The notes below the pieces were generated by a model. The model saw only the letters and a program-made list of their open reading frames with translations, did not search any database and was not told the DNA's origin. A program made the translations under genes and the position numbers. Of a DNA stretch of 64,000 nt, positions 8,201 to 15,397 are shown in pieces. Source of the DNA: DATHKG01 sp035489435 (GTDB taxonomy: Bacteria > Bacteroidota > Bacteroidia > Chitinophagales > Chitinophagaceae). Position 1 is the stretch's first letter. Every line of letters starts with the position of its first letter. The stretch lies in NCBI GenBank assembly GCA_035489435.1, contig DATHKG010000156.1; one strand, given 5' to 3'.

Positions 8201-8653
8201 ATGAAAACAAGAATATTAGCCTTATCCTTATTATTAACCGTTGCCTTCACAAGTACATTTGCTAATAACGAAATAGGCGTAAGTCAAAAAGTAGTAAACT
8301 CTTTCAAAAGTGAATTTGCCCAGGCTGTAGAAGTTAAATGGGAAAACACGAAAGATTTCGCAAAAGCTACATTCAAACTGAATGACCAGGTGATGTTTGC
8401 TTATTATTCTGAAGCCGGCGAATTGCTCGCAGTTACCCGTAACCTGATAGCTGCCCAGTTGCCAATCAACCTTCAGTCTTCAATGAAAAAGAACCTGAAA
8501 GATTCATGGATCTCTGACCTGTTCGAAGTGTCTGCCGGTGATGAAACATCTTATTATGTAACACTGGAAAGTGCTGATCACACAGTAGTACTTAAATCCA
8601 ACGGTGCACAAGGATGGACCACTTTCAAAAAAGAAAAGAAAGCTACCCTATAA
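8201..8653 (+). CDS. Small secreted PepSY-like protein
   Basis: A 150-residue protein starting at MKTRILALSLLLTVAFTSTFA, a clear signal peptide cleaved before NNEIG. The mature part repeats the layout of the 2853 gene: VVNSFKSEFAQAVEVKWE, a beta-rich middle, then QLPINLQSSMKKN and HTVVLKSNGAQGW. The two are paralogues separated by about 5 kb. The ATG at 8201 is preferred over an earlier in-frame start because it begins the signal peptide and follows the A-rich leader. A strong terminator follows the stop. Role unknown; the leader and terminator suggest an abundant single-gene transcript. Confidence 0.8.
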   Translation: MKTRILALSLLLTVAFTSTFANNEIGVSQKVVNSFKSEFAQAVEVKWENTKDFAKATFKLNDQVMFAYYSEAGELLAVTRNLIAAQLPINLQSSMKKNLKDSWISDLFEVSAGDETSYYVTLESADHTVVLKSNGAQGWTTFKKEKKATL

Positions 8654-8681
8654 TAATTTTTCTCAGTTAGTTTAGTTGGAT

Positions 8682-8705
8682 AAAGCCCCTTTCCAGGGGC
8701 TTTTT
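8682..8705 (+). terminator. Rho-independent terminator
   Basis: The stem AAAGCCCC/GGGGCTTT with loop TTTCCA is followed by a T run. It ends the PepSY-like transcript about 30 bases after its stop. Confidence 0.85.
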
Positions 8706-8766
8706 ACGTTTACCAGGAAACCATATTCTTAATCTTGCAATTAGGGTTCATGTTTTGCATTTGCAC

Positions 8767-8774
8767 TAACTTTG
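8767..8774 (+). promoter_or_regulatory. Candidate -7 element
   Basis: TAACTTTG matches TAnnTTTG 31 bases before the ATG of the deoxyhypusine-synthase-like gene. No TTTG lies at the expected -33 position, so only the -7 half is supported. Confidence 0.35.
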
Positions 8775-8804
8775 CCGCCATTTAAATAAAGAAAAAAGCA
8801 AATC

Positions 8805-9779
8805 ATGAACAAAGGACCGGTATCGCAATTCATACAACACCATTACCGACATTTCAACGCAGCTGCATTGGTCGATGCAGCAAAAGGATATGAAACCCAT
8901 CTACTGGAAGGTGGAAAGATGATGGTCACCCTTGCGGGAGCTATGAGCACAGCAGAACTTGGAGTATCGCTCGCTGAAATGATCAGGCAGGATAAGATCG
9001 CTATCATCAGTTGTACGGGCGCTAACCTTGAAGAAGATGTGATGAACCTGGTTGCGCACTCTCACTATAAAAGAATACCCCATTACCGCGACCTCACACC
9101 AGAACAGGAGTGGGAATTGCTAGAACAGGGCCTGAACCGGGTAACCGATACCTGTATTCCGGAAGAAGAAGCCTTCAGAAAGATACAGCAGCATATTGTG
9201 AAGATCTGGAAAGATGCCGAGGCAAGTGGTGAACGTTATTTCCCCCATGAATATATGTACAAACTCTTGCTGAGCGGGGTAATGAAGGAAGGATATGAGA
9301 TCGATCCAAAAGATAGCTGGATGATTGCCGCAGCTGAAAAGAATATTCCAATGGTTGTTCCAGGTTGGGAAGACAGCACCATGGGAAATATTTTTGCTTC
9401 TTATGTTATCAAACAGGAATTAAAAGCCAGCACTATGAAGTCTGGTATTGAATACATGGTTTGGCTCAGCGACTGGTACCGGAATAACTCATCCGGCAAA
9501 GGCATCGGCTTTTTTCAGATTGGTGGTGGTATCGCCGGTGATTTCCCGATCTGCGTGGTGCCTATGATGTACCAGGACCTGGAATGGCATGATGTTCCCT
9601 TCTGGACTTATTTCTGCCAGATCTCGGATTCTACCACATCTTATGGCTCTTACTCAGGCGCGGTTCCCAACGAAAAGATCACCTGGGGCAAACTCGACAT
9701 CAAAACACCAAAATTCATCGTTGAATCCGACGCCACCATAGTAGCGCCATTAATTTTCGCTTATATCCTCGGATGGTAA
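8805..9779 (+). CDS. Deoxyhypusine synthase family protein lacking the catalytic lysine
   Basis: A 324-residue cytoplasmic enzyme of the deoxyhypusine synthase fold. Recognisable parts are MMVTLAGAMSTAELG (39-53), ISCTGANLEEDVMNL (68-82), the PHEY segment near 147-150, IGGGIAGDFP (239-248), and NEKITWGKLDIKTPKFIVESDAT near the C-terminus. In eukaryotic and archaeal enzymes the glycine triplet is followed two residues later by the lysine that carries the aminobutyl group. Here that place is Gly245. Bacteria lack the eIF5A substrate, and bacterial homologues have been linked to polyamine chemistry, so a spermidine-type or agmatine-type reaction is plausible but unproven. It lies convergent with tatC. 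Confidence 0.8.
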   Translation: MNKGPVSQFIQHHYRHFNAAALVDAAKGYETHLLEGGKMMVTLAGAMSTAELGVSLAEMIRQDKIAIISCTGANLEEDVMNLVAHSHYKRIPHYRDLTPEQEWELLEQGLNRVTDTCIPEEEAFRKIQQHIVKIWKDAEASGERYFPHEYMYKLLLSGVMKEGYEIDPKDSWMIAAAEKNIPMVVPGWEDSTMGNIFASYVIKQELKASTMKSGIEYMVWLSDWYRNNSSGKGIGFFQIGGGIAGDFPICVVPMMYQDLEWHDVPFWTYFCQISDSTTSYGSYSGAVPNEKITWGKLDIKTPKFIVESDATIVAPLIFAYILGW

Positions 9780-9783
9780 TTAA

Positions 9784-9896
9784 AGAGAATTATGAGTTAT
9801 GAGTTATGAATTATGAAAGGAGTTGAGAATTCAACAGTTATGAATTCATAATTTCATAACTGGTTTCATAATTCATAACTCATAATTCATATCTCT
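9784..9896. repeat. Large inverted repeat of TTATGA words between convergent genes
   Basis: The left arm (9785-9818) and right arm (9864-9896) are near-perfect inverted copies made of ATTATGAGTTATGA words. The loop holds two further dyads centred on GAATTC. It lies between two convergent stops and could act as a bidirectional terminator. Related word arrays occur at about 15285-15330, 33440-33600, 57285-57305 and 62730-62790. Confidence 0.7.
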
Positions 9897-9897
9897 C

Positions 9898-10749
9898 TTA
9901 TTCCCATTCTTTTCTCTTCTTTTCCTGGGTCTTATAGATGCGTTTTGAGATGATCACGCTGAATTCGTATAAAATGGCAAGCGGAACAAAAACGATCATC
10001 TGGCTCATCCAGTCCGGTGAAGGGGTGATAATTGCCGAGATTATGAGGATACCTACATAAGCGTATTTGCGGTAGGTTTTAAGAAATGCTGGTGTGATGA
10101 TACCAATCTTGGTCAGCACTGATGAAATGATTGGCAATTGGAAAGCCAGTGCCGCCCCGATAATGATATCCACGAGGTTTTCGAGATAATCTGCCAGGGT
10201 GGGACGGGCTACCAGCACTGCGCTGGTACCAATGGTATAGTTTGACAGGAAGCTGAAAGTAAAGGGTGCCAGCAGATAATAACCAAAGGCAGTTCCGGCG
10301 AAAAAGAAAAATGAGACCCAAATGATCGCTCCACGGGTGCTTTTTAACTCACGGGGGCTTAGGGCCGGTTTTATAAAGCGCCAGACCTCCCAAAAAATAT
10401 AAGGGAAAGCGAGAATGAAGCCAGACATAAAGGAAATAGTGATACTGCTCATGAACTCAGAGCCAAAAGCCGTTGTCTGTAACTCACTTTTAGGTGGGGG
10501 AAGACAAAGGCTGTTTCCCAGTTTCAGCCAGTGTCCGAAGTCACAAAGCGCCGTATAACTGAAAAAATCCGGTTGAAGAGGGCCGGTAATGATATTATCA
10601 AAAACCCAGTCAATATTGAGGAAAACGACGATCCCGCCTGCAATTACTGCAATCAGGGAACGTGTTATATGCCAGCGTAGCTCCTCCAGATGATCTACAA
10701 AGGTCATCTCCGTTTTCACTCCTCGTTTACTAAAAAATGGTAATGGCAT
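9898..10749 (-). CDS. tatC: Twin-arginine translocase subunit TatC
   Basis: A 283-residue inner-membrane protein with six predicted hydrophobic segments, the core receptor that binds RR signal peptides of folded Tat substrates. It shows MTFVDHLEELRWHITRS near the N-terminus (the conserved HLxELRxR-like motif), FPYIFWEVWRFIKPAL in the middle and FQLPIISSVLTKIGI later. Length is slightly above the usual 240-260 because of an enlarged first periplasmic loop (about 55-85, including CDFGHWLKLGNSLCLPPP) with two cysteines. tatA/tatB are not in the window. A possible substrate with an SRRNF motif is encoded at 36145. Confidence 0.93.
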   Translation of the reverse strand: MPLPFFSKRGVKTEMTFVDHLEELRWHITRSLIAVIAGGIVVFLNIDWVFDNIITGPLQPDFFSYTALCDFGHWLKLGNSLCLPPPKSELQTTAFGSEFMSSITISFMSGFILAFPYIFWEVWRFIKPALSPRELKSTRGAIIWVSFFFFAGTAFGYYLLAPFTFSFLSNYTIGTSAVLVARPTLADYLENLVDIIIGAALAFQLPIISSVLTKIGIITPAFLKTYRKYAYVGILIISAIITPSPDWMSQMIVFVPLAILYEFSVIISKRIYKTQEKKRKEWE

Positions 10750-10867
10750 ATGTGGTTTTAGAATTCAAAGCTGCCTAAAGCGGGGCAAATTTAAGGTATT
10801 AACGTTATCAATGTGTGAAACGCCCAAGTAAGGAGATTAAAACCGACGGGAATCATTAAGAGGCGTC

Positions 10868-10883
10868 TCCCGCACTTGCGGGA
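10868..10883. repeat. 16-bp near-palindrome, second copy
   Basis: TCCCGCACTTGCGGGA differs by one central base from the palindrome at 356-371. There is no T run, so it is not an obvious terminator. It lies in the 214-bp gap between the CNNM gene and tatC. Confidence 0.55.
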
Positions 10884-10963
10884 ACCCATTAAATCAATTG
10901 TGTACGGATGAAAGGGATTGTTAAGCAGAAGGTAGCCAATGTAATAAAGCCCTGGAAAGGGTT

Positions 10964-12232
10964 TTATTTAAGTAGTTTTATTTTTACCATTTCAATCCTT
11001 GTATCACTTACATTAAGAATTTCAAATTCATAATCATCTATGATTATCCGCTCCTTAAGGCGGGGTATAGTTTCGTGTTGTTGAATAATATAGCCGGACA
11101 GGGTTTCTGAGTCTTCATTTTCAAACTCGAAGCCATATTTTTCCTGGAGATAATCCAGCTCCAGTCTACCGGAGAGGATGTATTCGGCATCGGAGATCTT
11201 TTTTTCCTCGAATTCTTCTACGTCATATTCATCCTTTATTTCTCCGAAAATTTCTTCGAGGAGATCCTCCATGGTTACAATTCCGGCCGTACCACCAAAT
11301 TCATCCACCACCCAGGCGATGCTTTTTCTTTCCCGGGTAAATTTATTCATCAGGTCAGTTGCGCTCATACTTTCAGGTACAGCTGGTATAGGTAAAAGAA
11401 TATCTCTTATCGATTCGGGATGTTTGAATAGGTCCAGCTGATGAACATAACCAGTTATATAATCGATGCCACCGTCGAAAACGACCATCTTGCTCAGTTT
11501 GGTTGCTACAAATTTTTGCCGCAGTTCCTCAACTGAGAATTTTACGTCGATCGATTCAATCTCCTTCCGGGGAACCAGGCATTCCCTGATTTTTATTTTT
11601 GGCAATAACAGCGCATTCTCAAACAATTCCGTATTCAAATCCTGGCTATCGTCATTGAATTCCTTGTTTTGCTGGAAAAAATGTTCGAGGTCGGTGCGGG
11701 AAAATGGTTGTTTTTTTTTGTCGATACGGACGTCGAAAATGATGTTCAGGATCCAGCTGGAAATTTTTACAAACATGATACTGGCCGGGTAGAACAAGGT
11801 ATCCATCAGGCCGAGCAGGCCAGTCCGGGCTGAAAAGTTCAAAAGAGTATCACTTTTCGCCTTATATACGGCCTTGGGAATGAATTCTCCAAACAGTATA
11901 ACTATGAAACCCGAAAGAAGTATCTCCCCCGCAAGCCTTATTGTAACGATCCACTGGGTATCTATATGCAACCGGTTCAGGAGCGGAGTCCAGAGTGCAC
12001 TGACCAATAAGATAAAAAGGACAAGAAAAACATTAAACCCGACAATTATGGTCCCCAAAAATCTGGAAGGATTATCAAAAAGTGCGGAAAGCAGGATACC
12101 GCTGCTGAAACCCTGTTTTTTTTTCAATTCAATGCTTAGTCTGTTGGCAGAACCGAAGGCAACTTCAATCCCGGAAAAAAAAGCAATGAAAAAAAGGGCG
12201 ATAACAATAGCGATAATAACGACTACACTCAT
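10964..12232 (-). CDS. CNNM/CBS/CorC_HlyC membrane protein (hemolysin family)
   Basis: A 422-residue protein with the order DUF21/CNNM transmembrane domain (about 1-190, beginning with a hydrophobic helix and FFSGIEVAF), two CBS motifs (about 205-330, including ECLVPRKEIESID and WVVDEFGGTAGIVTMEDLLEEIFGEI) and a C-terminal CorC_HlyC domain (about 345-420). Homologues act in magnesium or divalent-cation efflux; GldE of gliding bacteria has the same architecture. I cannot tell which role applies here. It sits upstream of the tatC region in the same direction, separated by 214 bp. Confidence 0.85.
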   Translation of the reverse strand: MSVVVIIAIVIALFFIAFFSGIEVAFGSANRLSIELKKKQGFSSGILLSALFDNPSRFLGTIIVGFNVFLVLFILLVSALWTPLLNRLHIDTQWIVTIRLAGEILLSGFIVILFGEFIPKAVYKAKSDTLLNFSARTGLLGLMDTLFYPASIMFVKISSWILNIIFDVRIDKKKQPFSRTDLEHFFQQNKEFNDDSQDLNTELFENALLLPKIKIRECLVPRKEIESIDVKFSVEELRQKFVATKLSKMVVFDGGIDYITGYVHQLDLFKHPESIRDILLPIPAVPESMSATDLMNKFTRERKSIAWVVDEFGGTAGIVTMEDLLEEIFGEIKDEYDVEEFEEKKISDAEYILSGRLELDYLQEKYGFEFENEDSETLSGYIIQQHETIPRLKERIIIDDYEFEILNVSDTRIEMVKIKLLK

Positions 12233-12323
12233 AATACGAACACGAATGTATAAAATATGAAGGGTATTACAAATACAATCAGCAGGAAAACGAGACTGAT
12301 ACGAGGCTGATACCAGGAAAGCA

Positions 12324-12896
12324 TTACAAGACGAGAAATTTCCTGATTACTTCTTCTGCTTTTAAACAGGCATGTTCCAGGTCATCATTTAAAATCACGC
12401 AATCGAAATGCTGTTTGAATGAGATTTCATAGGAGGCCTTGTTCACACGGTCCTGCAGACTTTTTTCTGACTCTGTTCCCCGTGATTCAAGCCGGCGTCT
12501 CAGTTCATCAATAGAAGGTGGTTCAATAAATATGGAAAGTGTATTCTCGCGAAATTGTTGCTGAACATGGATCGCACCTTTTACATCGATATCCAGCACC
12601 GGGACCTGGCCATTATTCCAGATACGCTCGAGTTCAGATCGTAGCGTACCATAATATTTTCCCTGGTATACCATTTCCCATTCAACAAACCGGTTGTTCT
12701 CTATCTTTTCCTGGAATTCTGTCAGCGGGATGAAATAATAATCTTTCCCGTTAACCTCGTTAGTTCTTGCCTCACGGGTTGCTGCGGAAATGGAAAAAGC
12801 GAGCTGAGGGAATGTTTTTAGTAAATGTTGTGTGATGGAAGTTTTGCCGGCACCAGACGGCGCAGTAATAACGATGATTTTGTTTTTAACAGACAT
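12324..12896 (-). CDS. gmk: Guanylate kinase
   Basis: A 190-residue cytoplasmic kinase that phosphorylates GMP to GDP with ATP. The P-loop is APSGAGKTS (12-20). The GMP-binding region includes SISAATREARTNEVNGKDYYF (about 36-56) and the EWEMVYQGKYYGT segment (about 72-84); VLDIDVKGA is the conserved DVxG element. Length is normal for bacteria. It is followed after 91 bp by the CNNM gene on the same strand and preceded by the accessory island. Confidence 0.95.
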   Translation of the reverse strand: MSVKNKIIVITAPSGAGKTSITQHLLKTFPQLAFSISAATREARTNEVNGKDYYFIPLTEFQEKIENNRFVEWEMVYQGKYYGTLRSELERIWNNGQVPVLDIDVKGAIHVQQQFRENTLSIFIEPPSIDELRRRLESRGTESEKSLQDRVNKASYEISFKQHFDCVILNDDLEHACLKAEEVIRKFLVL

Positions 12897-13139
12897 CCTG
12901 ATGATTACAGTTTATATAAAACAGGAAAGATAAATGATTCTAATACCTGTTTCTAATGCCCTTCGATATTTTACACTTTTTAAATATGCATACTAAATTA
13001 ATTAGAATTGCGCCGATCTTTAAAAGTTGGGTAATGTCTCAGTTTGAATTTTTCTTTTTTGAGATGCTTGACCGATAAAGCAAGAGGTTTATGAGTATAG
13101 AAGATATTGTAAGGCTGATAGATTAAAAGATGAAGAGTC

Positions 13140-13586
13140 TTACTCTATATCACTTGGGTCTGGTAATTTGTTTTTTACTTCTTGATCGATTTCAGGACTT
13201 TCAAGTAATCCAACTATTATTTGCTCATAATATTCGGGAGATATTTCGCCTTTGTATTGCATTGTACCTTCTTCACACATTTTTTTAAACTCCTCCATCG
13301 TGTATTGAAAGCATTTATTGCAATCGACAAACGTATCCTTTGTGAACGGCAAGCCCTTTACGGGCTTTATATAAACTAGAGTTTTTAAAGAAACTCCCTT
13401 TCTGTTTAAGTAATCTTCTCTTTTGCCTCCTTGACTTGTACAGCAAGTAAATAACAAAACCTCTGATTCGGTTTTCTTAACGCAAATAAAAAAGTGGGGG
13501 TCTTCGGTGAATATTTTTTCCGTAGCGAAGAAAAAGACTTCCTTCTCCTTAACTGTAGAAGAGAAAAGACTTTCTATACCCTTCAT
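13140..13586 (-). CDS. Unrecognised partner of Panacea antitoxin (candidate toxin)
   Basis: A 148-residue protein without a signal peptide or membrane segment. Its start overlaps the Panacea gene's stop as ATGA, so the two are translationally coupled. The sequence has a beta-rich N-terminal half (PHFFICVKKTESEVLLFTCCTSQGG, about 31-55) and a helical C-terminal part (PEYYEQIIVGLLESPEIDQEVKNKL). The beta-barrel feel, with a short strand after a DPH motif, resembles small PemK/MazF-like toxins, but I cannot name a family. Position next to a Panacea antitoxin gene is the main evidence for a toxin role. Confidence 0.6.
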   Translation of the reverse strand: MKGIESLFSSTVKEKEVFFFATEKIFTEDPHFFICVKKTESEVLLFTCCTSQGGKREDYLNRKGVSLKTLVYIKPVKGLPFTKDTFVDCNKCFQYTMEEFKKMCEEGTMQYKGEISPEYYEQIIVGLLESPEIDQEVKNKLPDPSDIE

Positions 13587-14182
13587 TTCAATAGGTTTTC
13601 GATCCCTACAGTTTCCTTAAAAATATGCTTGGATTCTTCCAGTACAACAGGATCAAACCCGATTTTTTCTACTTTAGGCGGAGCGTCGATAAAAAAGTCT
13701 TCAATATTCATTTGTGCGCGTGTAATAACTTTCCCGTTAAATGCAGATTCAAATTTTTTCCACTCTGGAAAGTTATGAGATAAGTCACGCAATTCAAACT
13801 GATCATTCTGGCCATATAATTCCCAAATTTTATGAAGGGAGTCTATATCAGACTTGGAAAACACGTTATTGTCTACATCATTAATCGATTTGTAAAAATT
13901 TCTATTGTCACAAGAAGAAATAAAATTACATGCGTAACCTAATTCTTCTTCCCCAAGAGAAAAATTACTTGATTCCAATAAATCCCGTGTTGCAGAAGGA
14001 ACAGGGCCGTGAGGTAAAGCAAAATAGGTATCTCCAGTTACTGTCCTACCATTATTTCTAATATGTAGCCTATCTATTAACCAAATGAGTTTAATTGCCT
14101 TCATCTTATTTGAAGTGCCATTTGACATTAGGGCAATAGAATTTAAAAGCTGGACTGATTTCTTATAGTTAAAACCTCGCAT
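13583..14182 (-). CDS. Panacea (SocA/DUF4065) domain antitoxin
   Basis: A 199-residue protein whose N-terminal 150 residues fit the Panacea/SocA_Panacea (DUF4065) domain: SNKMKAIKLIWLIDRLHIRNNGR, VTGDTYFALPHGPVP and the later DQFELRDLSHNFPEWKK. Panacea proteins are antitoxins that neutralise many unrelated toxin folds, and partners are usually encoded next to them. Here the next gene overlaps by four bases. I start at the ATG at 14182 (MRGFNYKK) because the upstream extension crosses two dyads that look like an operator. The pair sits alone among decayed sequence between gmk and the methionine sulfoxide reductase gene, as expected of mobile accessory DNA. Confidence 0.8.
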   Translation of the reverse strand: MRGFNYKKSVQLLNSIALMSNGTSNKMKAIKLIWLIDRLHIRNNGRTVTGDTYFALPHGPVPSATRDLLESSNFSLGEEELGYACNFISSCDNRNFYKSINDVDNNVFSKSDIDSLHKIWELYGQNDQFELRDLSHNFPEWKKFESAFNGKVITRAQMNIEDFFIDAPPKVEKIGFDPVVLEESKHIFKETVGIENLLK

Positions 14183-14209
14183 AGTGGGGATGCAATTTAC
14201 TAAAAACAT

Positions 14210-14231
14210 TAGTAATACTACTGTTAAAGTA
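14210..14231 (-). promoter_or_regulatory. Adjacent dyads upstream of the Panacea gene, candidate operator
   Basis: TAGTAATACTA (14210-14220) is a perfect odd-centred palindrome, and the dyad TACTGTTAAAGTA (14219-14231) overlaps it by two bases. On the - strand a TTTG lies just upstream of these dyads and TAATGTTT just downstream, resembling a weak promoter whose spacer holds the dyads. That is a usual arrangement for toxin-antitoxin autorepression. Confidence 0.4.
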
Positions 14232-14250
14232 CAAAAAAACATTGGAATGC

Positions 14251-14427
14251 CTATTTTTTGTTGATTCCCAGTTGATTATAGTTAGTCAATATTATAAACT
14301 CGTTATACTCCCTCGCCAAATTCTCGCAGTCTGTGATATAGATAAAATACTCTTCGTTCGCATTTGATTTGTTAATCCACTTCACAAGGGTTTTTGTTTC
14401 CTTATCTGTCAATTCTTTGCTGGAACT
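14251..14427 (-). pseudogene. Headless protein-like fragment
   Basis: A 58-residue open stretch bounded upstream by a stop and lacking an ATG. It ends 68 bases before the Panacea start. Its residues look protein-like (KTLVKWINKSNANEEYFIYI, then CENLAREYNEF), unlike the antisense frame. It may be the 3' remnant of a gene lost when the island formed, or a small gene using the TTG at 14412. Family unknown. Confidence 0.35.
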
Positions 14428-14514
14428 TTACTATCGACAGAAAGTGTTTCTGGAAACAAAGAAGTATGAAGCGCTCCTAAAAAAGAGAAAACCAATGAAT
14501 GAGGTACTAAAATT

Positions 14515-14711
14515 ATGGCTGGATGTGGGAAATTATTAGCCAAAGACCCGCATGCAATTGTTGCTTGTCCTGAGTGTAAGTAGGCACCCTGCAAGTAAAG
14601 GATGAGCCGATGGAAAAATGGAAGAAATTGGATCGATATACCTTCTGTGATAATTGTGGGAAATGGAATGTTATTACAATGTCAATTTCCGAAAGCAAAA
14701 ATTCAAAATGA
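14515..14711 (+). pseudogene. Zinc-ribbon mini-gene broken by a one-base deletion
   Basis: From the ATG at 14515 the frame reads MAGCGKLLAKDPHAIVACPEC and then stops at 14581. Adding one base at about 14580 continues it as VGTLQVKDEPMEKWKKLDRY, then TFCDNCGKWNV, to a stop at 14711. The restored 65-residue product has paired CPEC and CDNC knuckles, as in a zinc ribbon. No slippery heptamer is visible, so decay or a sequencing error is more likely than programmed shifting. Function unknown. Confidence 0.5.
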
Positions 14712-14782
14712 GAACATACCAAAAGTCGAATAATTTCCGTATTTCAACTATTGATTTGCTAAGAGAGTAAGCTGTTTAAATA

Positions 14783-15274
14783 TTACAGCTGTTCCAAAGA
14801 GACGGAAGGTATCAGCTTCAATATCTTTTCCAGGTAAACCTGGTCTGTTGAATCGAAATACGCATAATGTTCACTGTCTACATCCAATACACCTTTTACT
14901 TCACCATTAAACATAAGAGGTAAAACAATCTCAGATTTAGAAAAACTGCTACAGGCAATATGTCCGGGAAACGCTTCAACATCAGGCACAATCAGCGTTT
15001 CAGCTTTTGCCCAACTTGTTCCACAAACACCCCGTCCTTTTTTTATGCGGGTACAGGCAACCGGTCCCTGGAAAGGCCCGAGTACAAGTTCATCTCCTTT
15101 TACAAGATAGAATCCAACCCACCACCAATTGAATTGTTCCTTCAATGCACCGGTGATATTAGCCAGGTTTGCAATGAGATCAGTTTCGCCATCCAGCAAT
15201 CCTTTGATCTGGCTGAATATGGATTGATACTGTTCTTCTTTTGAGCCTTTGGATATTTTTAAATCTTCTGACAC
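14783..15274 (-). CDS. msrC: Free methionine-(R)-sulfoxide reductase (GAF)
   Basis: A 163-residue single GAF-domain enzyme that reduces free methionine-R-sulfoxide in the cytoplasm. The three redox cysteines of the fRMsr family are present at 74, 84 and 108 (GPVACTRIKKGRGVCGTSW and FPGHIACSS), with the same 10 and 24 spacing as in E. coli. The tryptophan-rich NWWWVGFYLV is also typical. The family length is about 160. The start is GTG at 15274; the family start and the absence of a nearby ATG support it. Oxidative stress is the likely context, but no linked repair genes lie nearby. Confidence 0.92.
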   Translation of the reverse strand: MSEDLKISKGSKEEQYQSIFSQIKGLLDGETDLIANLANITGALKEQFNWWWVGFYLVKGDELVLGPFQGPVACTRIKKGRGVCGTSWAKAETLIVPDVEAFPGHIACSSFSKSEIVLPLMFNGEVKGVLDVDSEHYAYFDSTDQVYLEKILKLIPSVSLEQL

Positions 15275-15284
15275 CTTTAATAGA

Positions 15285-15396
15285 ATTATGAATTATGAGT
15301 TATGAATTATGAAAGAAGTTATGAAATGTATAAATGTAAATCACTCATCACTCAATAACTTCACTCACCACTCACCACTTACAACTCACCACTGTA
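15285..15396. repeat. TTATGA and CTCACCACT word arrays
   Basis: Between msrC and murA, a run of GAATTATGAGTTATGA words is followed by CACTCACCACTCACCAC words. They belong to the same two word families seen at 9784-9896, 38455-38560, 47980-48085 and 62703-62815. Confidence 0.65.
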
Positions 15397-15397
15397 T

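Larger units (their letters stand above)
14183..14782. other. Decayed 600-bp stretch of the accessory island
   Basis: No intact gene. It holds the operator-like dyads, a headless - strand fragment and the frameshifted zinc-ribbon frame described separately; the remainder shows nothing recognisable. Confidence 0.5.

Noticed and set aside
14580..14590. Programmed -1 frameshift in the zinc-ribbon frame
   Set aside because: No slippery heptamer or downstream stimulatory structure is apparent; a one-base deletion is simpler.
13140..14782. Integrated element with attachment sites
   Set aside because: No integrase, transposase or flanking direct repeats were seen; only isolated accessory genes and remnants.
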